Assembly: GCA_022793995.1 (NCBI GenBank)
Contig: JAAWDY010000017.1
Coordinates: 1-64,000 of the forward strand
Source of the DNA: Coprococcus sp.
GTDB taxonomy: Bacteria; Bacillota; Clostridia; Lachnospirales; Lachnospiraceae
Length of the DNA: 64,000 nucleotides
Direction of reading: 5' to 3'
Below, piece by piece: positions 44,102-52,633 of the stretch (position 1 is its first letter; the number at the start of each line of letters is the position of its first letter). A program made the translations under genes and the position numbers. The notes under the pieces are model-generated. The model saw only the letters and a list, made by a program, of their open reading frames with translations, searched no databases and was not told where the DNA came from.

Positions 44102-45730
44102 TCAGATCCGTTGTACACTTTTTTGTATTTTCCCGCTGATGGTTTTCGGCATTTCTTCTACAAATTCTATGATCCGGATCCATTTATATTCTGCAAGTTT
44201 CTGATTGCAGAAATCCTTGATCTCTAATTCCAGTTTTTTGGAGGGCGTATACCCGCTGCCCGGAACGATTACCGCTTTGATGGCCTGGCCGCGGAGTGTA
44301 TCCGGGACCCCGACCACGCTGCATTCCACCACGCCGGGATGCTCCATCAGCACATTTTCCACCTCATAGGGACCGACGCGGAACCCTCCGGTCTTGATGA
44401 TATCATCGAATCGGCCGTGGAACCAGTAATATCCGTTTTCATCCTTATAGGCCGCGTCTCCGGTGTGGTACACCCCGCCGCGCCATACGTGCCGATACTG
44501 TTCTTCGTTGTCCAGATATGCGCAGAATACTCCTGCCTGACGGCCGCTCTCCGGCGGAACGATGACAACCTCGCCGATCTCTCCTTCCGCTACGGCTTCC
44601 CCATGTTTACCGCGAAGTTCAATATGATAAAAGGGCGATATGGTTCCCATGGAACCCTCTACCGGTTCGTTTTCTCCAAAATTTGCCATAAGAAGCGTCG
44701 TCTCTGTCTGCCCGTATCCTTCACAGAGATGAAGTCCTGTACGCTCCCTGAATTTACGGAACACCTCGGGGGCCAACTTCTCCCCTGCTGTTGAGGCATG
44801 CTTTAGAGTCGGCATTTCGGGAACACCTTTGCGTACAAGGTAGCGGTACACAGTCGGAGGGGCGCAAAATGAAGTCACCCCGTAACGATTGATGATGGAT
44901 GTCAGCTGTTTTGGCTCAAAATTGTCAAAATCAAACACCATAACCGCGCTCCCCACTAACCACTGACCGTAAATCTTCCCCCAGGACGCCTTCGCCCATC
45001 CCGTCTCGGCAACGGTAAAGTGAAGGCCGCCCTCCTCTGCCTTCTGCCAGTACTTCGCAGTGACGATATGCGCCAGAGGATAGGTGAAATCATGGATAAC
45101 CCCTTTGGGGTATCCCGTAGTGCCGGAAGTAAAGTAGAGTATCATGGGGTCAAAAGCAGAAGTTTTTACGCGTGCAAACTCTGTTTTCGCATTTTCCATC
45201 GCCTTTGTAAGATTTTGAAATCCTTCCACATCTTCCTGTACACACCAGAGCTGTGCGGATGTGCCGGACTTCTTTAGTCCCGCCTTTATCCTTGACGGTA
45301 CTTCATCCTGTACAGTACACACGATCGCCTTGGCTTTCGACATCTCGATACGGTATGCGAAATCACTTTTTGTCAGCATATGGGTTGCGGGAATCACCAC
45401 CGCCCCCAGCTTGTGGAGCGCCACCACTGCAAACCAGTATTCATAATGACGCTTCAGCACCAGCATGACCCTGTCTCCTCTGCCGATTCCCGCTTCCTTC
45501 CATACATTTGCCATCTGATTGCTGTATTTCCTGATATCCGCGAAAGTAAATATATGCTCTTCATTGTCCGTATTGCACCAGACAAGCGCCTTTTTATCCG
45601 GGGTTTCATCCGCGATCCGGTCGACGATATCGTAGCCGAAGTTAAAATTATCTGGGTAAGAGAGGGTTAGTTCTTCTAAATTACCGTTCTCATCCACAAT
45701 TTCCCTGCAAAATTTTTGATAAATACTCAT
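44102..45730 (-). CDS. Acyl-CoA synthetase (AMP-forming)
   Basis: A 542-residue adenylate-forming ligase making acyl-CoA from a carboxylic acid, ATP and CoA. Motifs: YFTSGTTGYPKGV (P-loop), GYGQTETT, YHTGD and the catalytic-lysine end KTISGKIQK. Overall like medium-chain or benzoate-type acyl-CoA ligases. The start is 45730 (MSIYQKF); the longer frame upstream only translates two copies of a repeat (DLKSPxGDGTGG). It follows accA and is probably co-transcribed with fatty acid synthesis, where it may recycle free fatty acids. The repeat end gives its ggagg. Confidence 0.92.
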   Translation of the reverse strand: MSIYQKFCREIVDENGNLEELTLSYPDNFNFGYDIVDRIADETPDKKALVWCNTDNEEHIFTFADIRKYSNQMANVWKEAGIGRGDRVMLVLKRHYEYWFAVVALHKLGAVVIPATHMLTKSDFAYRIEMSKAKAIVCTVQDEVPSRIKAGLKKSGTSAQLWCVQEDVEGFQNLTKAMENAKTEFARVKTSAFDPMILYFTSGTTGYPKGVIHDFTYPLAHIVTAKYWQKAEEGGLHFTVAETGWAKASWGKIYGQWLVGSAVMVFDFDNFEPKQLTSIINRYGVTSFCAPPTVYRYLVRKGVPEMPTLKHASTAGEKLAPEVFRKFRERTGLHLCEGYGQTETTLLMANFGENEPVEGSMGTISPFYHIELRGKHGEAVAEGEIGEVVIVPPESGRQAGVFCAYLDNEEQYRHVWRGGVYHTGDAAYKDENGYYWFHGRFDDIIKTGGFRVGPYEVENVLMEHPGVVECSVVGVPDTLRGQAIKAVIVPGSGYTPSKKLELEIKDFCNQKLAEYKWIRIIEFVEEMPKTISGKIQKSVQRI

Positions 45731-45741
45731 GCTCTTACATT

Positions 45742-45789
45742 TTCCTCCAGTTCCATCGCCGCTAGGCGATTTCAAATCCGGTATTCCGA
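45742..45789 (-). repeat. RBS-bearing intra-operon repeat, copy 1
   Basis: On the minus strand: cggaataccggatttgaaat, then cgcctagcggcgatgg and aactggaggaaa. It is about 90% identical to copy 2 located 15 bp upstream. The cgcc...ggcg arms form a small hairpin and the ggagg at its end precedes the acyl-CoA ligase start. Confidence 0.85.
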
Positions 45790-45803
45790 GTGTATACGAG
45801 GGG

Positions 45804-45851
45804 CTTCCTCCAGTTCCATCGCCGCCAGGCGATTTCAAATCAGGTATCCCG
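45804..45851 (-). repeat. RBS-bearing intra-operon repeat, copy 2
   Basis: Same unit as copy 1. The accA stop codon lies inside it (cgggatacctga), so the last codons of accA belong to the repeat. Confidence 0.85.
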
Positions 45852-46634
45852 TTTCACCGCGCTTACTCCGATACGGCGGAAGCGGTCGTAACGCTTCCCG
45901 ACCAAGTCCAGGTCGGAAGAAAGCCTACTCACTTCTTCTGCCAGGAGCAAACGGATACGGTCATAAAATTCCTTTTTCCCAATTTCATCTTCTGAAAGAA
46001 TCTTTTCAATCACGCCAAGGCTCATGGCGTCTTCCGCCGTTAGTTTCAGACTTGCCGCCGCGTTCTCCGCCTTTGCAGAGTCCTTCCATAGAATGCTGGC
46101 GCATCCCTCCGGTGAAATCACTGAGTAGACCGCGTTCTGCAGCATCCACACCCGGTCTGCCACGGCCAGCGCAAGAGCGCCTCCGCTTCCTCCCTCTCCG
46201 ATCAGGATGGAAATAATCGGGACGCAAAGAGTGGACATCTCCATCAGATTTTCCGCGATCGCCTGACCCTGGCCGCGCTCTTCGGCCCCAATGCCGCAGT
46301 ACGCACCAGAGGTATCGATCAAGCAGATGATCGGTCTTCCAAATTTGTCGGCCTGCTTCATGAGACGAAGCGCTTTGCGGTAGCCCTCCGGATGGGGCGT
46401 TCCAAAATTGCGGTACGTACGTTCTTTTGCGGTATGCCCCTTTTCGATCGCGATCACAGTAACGGGACTTTGGTTCAGTCTTGCAATCCCGCCGATAACG
46501 GCATGGTCGTCCGCGAAACGGCGGTCGCCGTGGAACTCGATAAATCCTCTGAACACATTTCTTATATAATCACGCCCGGTCGGTCTTTGACTGCCACGGG
46601 CAAGTTTTACCCGATGATACGGTGCTTCACTCAT
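45840..46634 (-). CDS. accA: Acetyl-CoA carboxylase, carboxyltransferase alpha subunit
   Basis: About 264 residues. With AccD it moves the carboxyl group from biotin to acetyl-CoA, giving malonyl-CoA. Family segments: ARGSQRPTGRDYIRNVF, FHGDRRFADDHAVIGGIA, GTPHPEGYRKALRLM and the oxyanion-type IGEGGSGGALALAVADRVWML. Start at 46634 is chosen because aaggtgag precedes it and avoids overlap with accD (4 bp gap). Its C-terminus ends inside a repeat element, which may have replaced the original tail. Confidence 0.95.
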   Translation of the reverse strand: MSEAPYHRVKLARGSQRPTGRDYIRNVFRGFIEFHGDRRFADDHAVIGGIARLNQSPVTVIAIEKGHTAKERTYRNFGTPHPEGYRKALRLMKQADKFGRPIICLIDTSGAYCGIGAEERGQGQAIAENLMEMSTLCVPIISILIGEGGSGGALALAVADRVWMLQNAVYSVISPEGCASILWKDSAKAENAAASLKLTAEDAMSLGVIEKILSEDEIGKKEFYDRIRLLLAEEVSRLSSDLDLVGKRYDRFRRIGVSAVKRDT

Positions 46635-46638
46635 ACGC

Positions 46639-47490
46639 TCACCTTCCATTATGCATTTTAAGAAGCTCGGTCAATAGTTTCTTCTGGTTAGAACGGAGCA
46701 CAATGCTGTCGATAAATCCATGCTCCAGTACAAATTCTGATTTCTGGAAGCCTGCAGGCAGGGATTTCCTGGTGGTCTGTTTGACTACTCTCGCCCCGGC
46801 AAAACCCACGGTAGCTCCGGGTTCCGCCAGAATGATATCCGCCTCCATCGCAAAGCTTGCCGTAACGCCGCCGGTGGTGGGGTCGGTGAGTACCGCGATG
46901 TATAACAGTCCTGTATCGCTGTGTCTCTTTACCGCTGCGCTGGTCTTTGCCATCTGCATCAGCGATAACAGTCCTTCCTGCATCCTGGCGCCTCCCGACA
47001 CGGTAAATCCCACGACTGGTAGTCGATGCGCCGCGGCATACTCGAATAAAGATGTAATCTTCTCTCCCACTGCGCTTCCCATACTCCCCATCATAAAATA
47101 GGATTCCATGGCAAACAGACAACAATCCTGTTTCCCGATCCTGGCGGTTCCGCAGACCACTGCCTCCTCTTCACCGCAGGCGGCGCGTACTGTCTCCACT
47201 TTATCCCTATATCCTGGGAAATTTAACGGATTCCCTGACTTCATTTCCGAATAAAGCTCATGGAAACTTTCTTTGTCCGCGATCATTTTAATGCGCTGAC
47301 GCGCTTTCATTCGGAAATGATGACCGCAGGGGCATACCAGATTATTTGCCCAGAGCCGGCTGAGCGGAATATCTTTGTGGCAGTTGGGGCAGTTTTTTTC
47401 CGGTTCGCCTTCATCCTGCTGGACGGGAACTGAGGTACGTCCCCCTTGTTCTAACTGATTTTGAGGTTTTAAAAAATTGATAAAAGCCAT
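46639..47490 (-). CDS. accD: Acetyl-CoA carboxylase, carboxyltransferase beta subunit
   Basis: A 283-residue partner of AccA. An N-terminal zinc ribbon is visible: CPNC near residue 35 and a second pair in LVCPCGHHF, where the two cysteines are separated by one residue instead of the usual two. The catalytic core has GGARMQEGLLSLMQMAKTSAAV, VLTDPTTGGVTASFAMEADI and EPGATVGFAGARVV. It lies between accC (4 bp) and accA. Confidence 0.95.
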   Translation of the reverse strand: MAFINFLKPQNQLEQGGRTSVPVQQDEGEPEKNCPNCHKDIPLSRLWANNLVCPCGHHFRMKARQRIKMIADKESFHELYSEMKSGNPLNFPGYRDKVETVRAACGEEEAVVCGTARIGKQDCCLFAMESYFMMGSMGSAVGEKITSLFEYAAAHRLPVVGFTVSGGARMQEGLLSLMQMAKTSAAVKRHSDTGLLYIAVLTDPTTGGVTASFAMEADIILAEPGATVGFAGARVVKQTTRKSLPAGFQKSEFVLEHGFIDSIVLRSNQKKLLTELLKMHNGR

Positions 47491-47494
47491 TACG

Positions 47495-48802
47495 TCACCT
47501 GTTCCCCATAAATGTTAAATCATAGTTTCCTGATGTAAATCGGTCGTCTTCCACAATCCGAAGCTGCTCTTCGATATTCGTCGGGATCCCGTCGATCACC
47601 AGCTCACACAGAGAAGCCCGGATCTTACGCAGCGCCTCTTCCCGCGTTTTGGCATAGACGATAAGCTTGCCGAGCAGCGAATCATAATAGGGCGATACCA
47701 TAGCGCCCTCGATCAGCCAGGTGTCAAACCGGACGGAAGGGCCGCCCGGGACATGGAGCATCCTTAATTTCCCGCAGCTTCCCGCATTGATACGGCACTC
47801 GATCGCACATCCCAGCATCCTGACGTCATCCTGTGTGAAATTCAAGGGGATTCCGGCAGCGATGCGGATCTGCCACTTTACTAGGTCAAAACCTGTCAGC
47901 ATTTCCGTGACACAGTGCTCCACCTGCAGGCGTACATTCATCTCCATAAACCAAAACTGGCCCGCCTGATCCAGAAGGAACTCTAAGGTCCCCGCACCGA
48001 CATAGCCGATCTTTTGGACCGCCTCTCCTGCCAAACGTATGATGTCTTCCCTCTGCTTCTCGTTTACCGCCGGGGATGGCGTTTCTTCAATCAATTTCTG
48101 GTTCCTCCGCTGCAAAGAACAGTCCCTATCCCCGAGGCAGACCACCTTTCCCGCCTCATCGGCGAGCACCTGAAGCTCCACATGGCGCGCTGGAAAGATA
48201 TATTTCTCCAGATACACGCTTCCATCCCCAAAAGCGCTTGTGGCCTCGCTCGTCGCTTGGAAATAAGCCTCTTCCAGGTCGTCCTCCGTGCGAATCAACC
48301 GGATTCCCCGTCCGCCTCCGCCCGCGCAGGCTTTCAGCATGACCGGATAGCCTATTTTGTCAGCGGCTTTCCTTGCTTCCTCCACGGATACGACAGCCTT
48401 CGTGCCCGGTATTACGGAAAGCCCGGTATCTTGGATCATATCTTTGAGTATCGCTTTGTCGCCAAGCCGTTCCATACTTTCTGGATCCGGTCCGATGAAC
48501 ACGAGTCCGTTTTTCCTGCATAGACGGGCAAAATGGGCGTTTTCCGAAAGGAATCCATATCCGGGATGCACCGCCTGCGCTCCGGAGAGGACGGCCGTGC
48601 TGATGATCTGGTTTTCATTCAAATAACTCTGAGCAGCTTCCGGCCCTCCGATACAATAACTCTGGTCCGCGAGCGCCACATGGAGCGCGTCCCTGTCTGC
48701 CTCCGAATATACCGCCACGGTCGCGATTCCCATCTCTTTACATGCCCGTATGATGCGGACAGCGATCTCCCCACGGTTGGCAATTAATATTTTTGAGAAC
48801 AT
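47495..48802 (-). CDS. accC: Acetyl-CoA carboxylase, biotin carboxylase subunit
   Basis: A 435-residue ATP-grasp enzyme that carboxylates biotin on AccB. N-terminal FSKILIANRGEIAVRIIRACKE, the ATP lid ACAGGGGRGIRLI, LEFLLDQAGQFWFMEMNVRLQVEH and the C-terminal barrel are all present. Start at 48802 after aaggaga; the longer frame upstream is only the fabZ tail read in another phase. 4 bp gaps on both sides indicate one transcript. Confidence 0.97.
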   Translation of the reverse strand: MFSKILIANRGEIAVRIIRACKEMGIATVAVYSEADRDALHVALADQSYCIGGPEAAQSYLNENQIISTAVLSGAQAVHPGYGFLSENAHFARLCRKNGLVFIGPDPESMERLGDKAILKDMIQDTGLSVIPGTKAVVSVEEARKAADKIGYPVMLKACAGGGGRGIRLIRTEDDLEEAYFQATSEATSAFGDGSVYLEKYIFPARHVELQVLADEAGKVVCLGDRDCSLQRRNQKLIEETPSPAVNEKQREDIIRLAGEAVQKIGYVGAGTLEFLLDQAGQFWFMEMNVRLQVEHCVTEMLTGFDLVKWQIRIAAGIPLNFTQDDVRMLGCAIECRINAGSCGKLRMLHVPGGPSVRFDTWLIEGAMVSPYYDSLLGKLIVYAKTREEALRKIRASLCELVIDGIPTNIEEQLRIVEDDRFTSGNYDLTFMGNR

Positions 48803-48806
48803 ATAC

Positions 48807-49223
48807 TTACTCTCCTTGGACTGCGAAAGAAAACTCAGCGGATACGCAAAGCCTCCCATCCACCGTGACTGTCCCCTCCGCAAAATAAAATGGATATTTT
48901 ATTCTTTTTATGCGGCAATTTGTCTCGACCGTGTCGCCAGGCCGTACCGGAGAGCGAAATTTCACGTTGTTGAGGCCCGTATACACGGAAATCGTTCCTT
49001 CTCTCATGGCGTCCTGCGCCAGGACGCACGCCGACTGTGCTAAAATCTCACAGAGAATCACCCCGGGCACGATCGGATGCCCCGGAAAATGACCTCTTAA
49101 AAAGAACTCATCGCCGCGGACCGTATAGTGTCCGATGGCGGTGCCTTCCCTGTTTTCCACCTCGTCCAATAGGAGCATATTGTCCCTGTGAGGCAGTATT
49201 TTCATAATCTCTTCTCGGTTCAT
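48807..49223 (-). CDS. fabZ: 3-hydroxyacyl-ACP dehydratase
   Basis: A 138-residue hot-dog fold protein. LPHRDNMLLLDEV starts the fold; the catalytic His is in HFPGHPIVPGV and the acidic partner in LCEILAQSA. It removes water from 3-hydroxyacyl-ACP in the elongation cycle. No FabA-like isomerase is present here, so the route to unsaturated fatty acids is not explained by this cluster. aagaggtag precedes it. Confidence 0.96.
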   Translation of the reverse strand: MNREEIMKILPHRDNMLLLDEVENREGTAIGHYTVRGDEFFLRGHFPGHPIVPGVILCEILAQSACVLAQDAMREGTISVYTGLNNVKFRSPVRPGDTVETNCRIKRIKYPFYFAEGTVTVDGRLCVSAEFSFAVQGE

Positions 49224-49227
49224 ATGT

Positions 49228-49650
49228 CTACCTCTTGATACGGAACAATTCTGTCCCGAATTCCACTACCTGCCCGTTCGTCACACAGATCTCGGCGATC
49301 ACCCCATCATCCTCGGCGGTGATCTCGTTCATCAGCTTCATAGCCTCAATAATGCAGAGGATTTGACCTTTTTTCACACGGTCGCCGATCGCCACATAGG
49401 GATCAGCGTTTTCCGCAGGAGCCGCATAAAATACACCGACGACCGGAGATTTTACGCTGTCAAGATTCGTGGAAACTTCGGCCGCCTGGGGAGGAGGGGT
49501 TAAAACAGTGTCCACGGCTACTGTCTCTTTCACTACCGTCCCTGCAGCGCGTTCCAGACGCACTACCTTATTGTCCTCCGTGATTTCCAGTCCGGTAAGT
49601 CCGAGTTCCTGCATAAGTCCCGCATATTTACGGATATCTGTCTCGTTCAT
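49228..49650 (-). CDS. accB: Biotin carboxyl carrier protein
   Basis: A 140-residue carrier. An N-terminal helical region (MNETDIRKYAGLMQELGLTGLEI), then a Pro/Val-rich linker (VDTVLTPPPQAAEV), then the biotinyl domain with the modified lysine in IIEAMKLMNEI. Start at 49650 after aaaggtg. It hands carboxyl-biotin from AccC to AccAD. Confidence 0.95.
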   Translation of the reverse strand: MNETDIRKYAGLMQELGLTGLEITEDNKVVRLERAAGTVVKETVAVDTVLTPPPQAAEVSTNLDSVKSPVVGVFYAAPAENADPYVAIGDRVKKGQILCIIEAMKLMNEITAEDDGVIAEICVTNGQVVEFGTELFRIKR

Positions 49651-49654
49651 CGCT

Positions 49655-50893
49655 TTACACCTTTCTGAAAGCAAGACAAGCGTTATGGCCGCCAAATCCC
49701 AGGGAATTCGATAGCGCCAGACTGATCTCTGCTTTCACTGCCTTATTCGGTACATAATTGAGGTCGCACGCCTCGTCGCGTTCCTTCAGATTTATGGTGG
49801 GAGGAACCACGCCTTCGTTCAGTGCAAGCAGACATGCCATCGCTTCGATGGCGCCCGCCGCGCCGAGCATGTGCCCGACCATGGATTTCGTTGAGCTTAC
49901 ATACGCTTTTGACGCCGCGCCCTCTCCCAACGCCTTTTTGATTGCAATCGTTTCAACCGCGTCGTTCATCGGAGTTCCTGTGCCGTGCGCGTTGACGTAC
50001 ACCGTATCCCCGCTGGTATATCCTGCCTCCCGCATCGCGTCCGTCATCGCGCGCGCTCCCCCTTCAGCTTCCGGGTGAGGCGCTGTGATGTGGTAGGCGT
50101 CGCAGGTGGAGCCATATCCGCAGACTTCTCCATAAATCCTGGCACCTCTCGCCCTGGCATGTTCATATTCCTCTAAAATTAAGGCGACCGCGCCCTCGCC
50201 GATGACAAAGCCTGCTCTGCGCTTATCAAACGGAAGAGACGCTGCCTCCGGATCTTGGGAGGTGGAAAGCGCCTGCATGTTGATGAATCCTGCAACACCG
50301 CATGGACTGACCGCTGCTTCCGCTCCCCCGGTAATCATCGCGTCCGCATAACCATGACGGATCATACGCATCGCCTCTCCGATGGCGTTGGAGCCAGAGG
50401 CGCAGGCAGTGACCGCCGGCATGGCGCTTCCTTTGCATCCGTGTCGGATGGCAATCATCCCGGACGCCATGTTCGCGATCATCATTGGGATAAAAAGAGA
50501 AGATACTCGCCTCGGTCCTTTTTCCATCAGCTTCGTGTGCTCCCTCTCAAAGGTACTGATACCGCCGATTCCGCTTCCAAAATAAACGCCGAAACGCTCC
50601 GGCTCTACCGCTCCTTCCACGCCGCCATCCGCAGCAGCTTGCTGCGCCGCAGCCACCGCAAGCTGCGTATAACGGTCCGTACGCAGTACGTCGTTGACCT
50701 CCAGGTATTCTTTCGGGTCAAAACCTTTTACTTCCGCGCCGAGCTTTGCCTTATAATTCGCTGTGTCGAAAAGGGTAATCGGAGCGATTCCATTCTTCCC
50801 GGATTTCAGCCCTTCCCAAGTATCTTTCACATTATTTCCCACAGGAGTCACGGCTCCAAGCCCGGTGACGACGACCCTTCTGTTTTCACTCAT
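49655..50893 (-). CDS. fabF: 3-oxoacyl-ACP synthase II
   Basis: A 412-residue condensing enzyme. The Cys-His-His triad is visible: the Cys in AVTACASGSNAIGEA, the His in NAHGTGTPMNDAVE and the His in SMVGHMLGAAGA. It elongates acyl-ACP with malonyl-ACP. The start is 50893 (MSENRR) with aaagga upstream. It is separated from fabG by a 118-bp space that holds short tandem repeats, the longest gap within the cluster. Confidence 0.97.
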   Translation of the reverse strand: MSENRRVVVTGLGAVTPVGNNVKDTWEGLKSGKNGIAPITLFDTANYKAKLGAEVKGFDPKEYLEVNDVLRTDRYTQLAVAAAQQAAADGGVEGAVEPERFGVYFGSGIGGISTFEREHTKLMEKGPRRVSSLFIPMMIANMASGMIAIRHGCKGSAMPAVTACASGSNAIGEAMRMIRHGYADAMITGGAEAAVSPCGVAGFINMQALSTSQDPEAASLPFDKRRAGFVIGEGAVALILEEYEHARARGARIYGEVCGYGSTCDAYHITAPHPEAEGGARAMTDAMREAGYTSGDTVYVNAHGTGTPMNDAVETIAIKKALGEGAASKAYVSSTKSMVGHMLGAAGAIEAMACLLALNEGVVPPTINLKERDEACDLNYVPNKAVKAEISLALSNSLGFGGHNACLAFRKV

Positions 50894-50929
50894 CTTTCTC
50901 ATTCCTTTCCCATCATTTCCGTCATATCA

Positions 50930-51016
50930 CATCATCCCTGTCACATCACATTGTTCTTACCACATTACATTGTTCTTACCACATCACGTTATTCTCATCA
51001 CATCGTTCTCGTTACA
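50930..51016 (-). repeat. Short tandem repeats between fabG and fabF
   Basis: On the minus strand a unit like gtgatgtggtaagaacaat (about 19 bp) recurs four to five times with drift, starting inside the fabG stop region. It spans most of the gap between the two genes. Confidence 0.65.
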
Positions 51017-51740
51017 TCGCGATTCCGCCGTCCACACGAAGTACTTCCCCGGTCACATAACCCGCCTGGGCGAGATACGCTGCCGCCTCCGCCACGTCGA
51101 GCGCTTCCCCCATCTTTCCAAGCGGAATCGCCGCAACCAATGGATTCTCCGTCTGTCCGTCCGTCATGTCGGTCGCGATAAATCCAGGAGCGACCGCATT
51201 ACAGCGGATCCCCCGGGAGGCAAGCTCTTTTGCCACAGATTTTGTAAGACCAATCAGTCCTGCCTTGGACGCAGAATAATTGCTCTGCCCCGCGTTTCCC
51301 ATAAGGCCCGCAACAGAAGTGATATTAATGATACATCCCTCTCGGTTTCGCAGGAACAGTCCGATACAATGACGGATCATGTTGAACGCTCCTTTAAGAT
51401 TTGTGTCCAGGACCGCGTCAAAATCTTCTTCCTTCATCATGGCGGTAAGTCCGTCCCGCGTGATGCCTGCATTATTTACCAAAATATGCACAGCACCGAA
51501 ATCCGCTTTAATGGCAGCTACGGTTTCTTTTACCATCTCAAAATCCGCCACATTGCACTGAAACGCCTTGGCGCGCACGCCGTACCCTCGGATACACCTG
51601 TCGCAGACCTCTTCGGCAGCGCTCCTTTGCCCCGCGTAGATCACCGCGATATCGGCTCCCAGAGACGCGAATTTACATGAAATCGCCTCGCCGATCCCCC
51701 GGGAACCTCCGGTGACGATCGCTGTTTTCCCGTTTAACAT
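51012..51740 (-). CDS. fabG: 3-oxoacyl-ACP reductase
   Basis: A 242-residue short-chain dehydrogenase. NADP-binding TGGSRGIGEAI, NNAGITRDG, the Ser in INITSVAGL and the YSASKAGL Tyr/Lys pair are present, along with PGFIATDMT. It reduces 3-oxoacyl-ACP. Its start overlaps the fabD stop by 7 bp. The last codons run into the tandem repeats. Confidence 0.96.
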   Translation of the reverse strand: MLNGKTAIVTGGSRGIGEAISCKFASLGADIAVIYAGQRSAAEEVCDRCIRGYGVRAKAFQCNVADFEMVKETVAAIKADFGAVHILVNNAGITRDGLTAMMKEEDFDAVLDTNLKGAFNMIRHCIGLFLRNREGCIINITSVAGLMGNAGQSNYSASKAGLIGLTKSVAKELASRGIRCNAVAPGFIATDMTDGQTENPLVAAIPLGKMGEALDVAEAAAYLAQAGYVTGEVLRVDGGIAM

Positions 51741-52633
51741 GCTTCCACCTCCGCCAAATATTCTTCCACGGTTTTTGCCCTAACCTGCCCGTCTATTTTT
51801 TTCACCATGTTCGTGAGCGTCCTTCCGGGACCGATCTCAATAAAGGTATCTACTCCGTCGGCGATCATGTTCCTGATGAGTCTCTCCCACTGCACAGGAC
51901 TTGCGATCTGCCGTGACAATAGTTCCACCACATTGTCTGTGTAGGGTTCTCCTGTCAGATTCGAGTAAAGGATTGTTTCTGTTTTTTTTATCTCTACCTT
52001 TTTTAACTCTGCGGCAAACGCTTCCGCCGCCCCTCTCATAAACGGAGAATGGAACGCCCCTTTTACTTTTAAGGGGATGGCCCTTCCTCCCGCTGTCTTT
52101 ACGTCCGCAAAAAGTGCAGGCATCTGGGATGCCGGGCCGGAAACCGTCGTCTGCCCGGGACAGTTAAAATTCACTGGATAGACCTCCTGGTATCTGCCGC
52201 AGATTTCTTCCACCTGCCCTGCGGTAAGCCTGACGATCGCTGCCATCGAGGTATCATATTTTTCAGCTTCTTTCTGCATCAGCTCTCCCCGCCTGCATAC
52301 AAGACGAAATCCCATTTCACGGCTGAATATCCCGGCCGCTGTCGCGGCCGCGACCTCTCCCAGGGAGAAACCCGCCGCCGCATCCGGCCGGATTCCTTTA
52401 TCATACAGCGCTTCTGCGGCTGCCAGCTCCACTGCAAAAAGGCAGGGCTGTGTATTTTTCGTCTCCCTTAGTTCTTCGTCCGTCCCGCCAAAACACTGAG
52501 CGGACGTGCCTGGCCGGATTCGGTCGCACATCTCGTAAACATAAGCAGCGGCAGGATATTTTCCTGCTAACTCTTTTCCCATTCCAGGATATTGATCTCC
52601 CTGCCCTGAAAAAATAAATGCTATTTTACCCAT
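51734..52633 (-). CDS. fabD: Malonyl-CoA:ACP transacylase
   Basis: A 299-residue transacylase. IFSGQGDQYPGMG, the nucleophile serine in GFSLGEV, and the His in GAFHSPFM are visible. It loads malonyl groups onto ACP. Start at 52633 (MGKIAFIF), overlapping the fabK end by 13 bp; the longer frame is fabK read in another phase. Confidence 0.95.
   Translation of the reverse strand: MGKIAFIFSGQGDQYPGMGKELAGKYPAAAYVYEMCDRIRPGTSAQCFGGTDEELRETKNTQPCLFAVELAAAEALYDKGIRPDAAAGFSLGEVAAATAAGIFSREMGFRLVCRRGELMQKEAEKYDTSMAAIVRLTAGQVEEICGRYQEVYPVNFNCPGQTTVSGPASQMPALFADVKTAGGRAIPLKVKGAFHSPFMRGAAEAFAAELKKVEIKKTETILYSNLTGEPYTDNVVELLSRQIASPVQWERLIRNMIADGVDTFIEIGPGRTLTNMVKKIDGQVRAKTVEEYLAEVEAC

Noticed and set aside
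45731-45838. N-terminal extension of the acyl-CoA ligase (SPxGDGTGG repeats)
   Set aside because: It is the translation of two copies of a DNA repeat; the normal family start is MSIYQKF at 45730, with a ribosome site.
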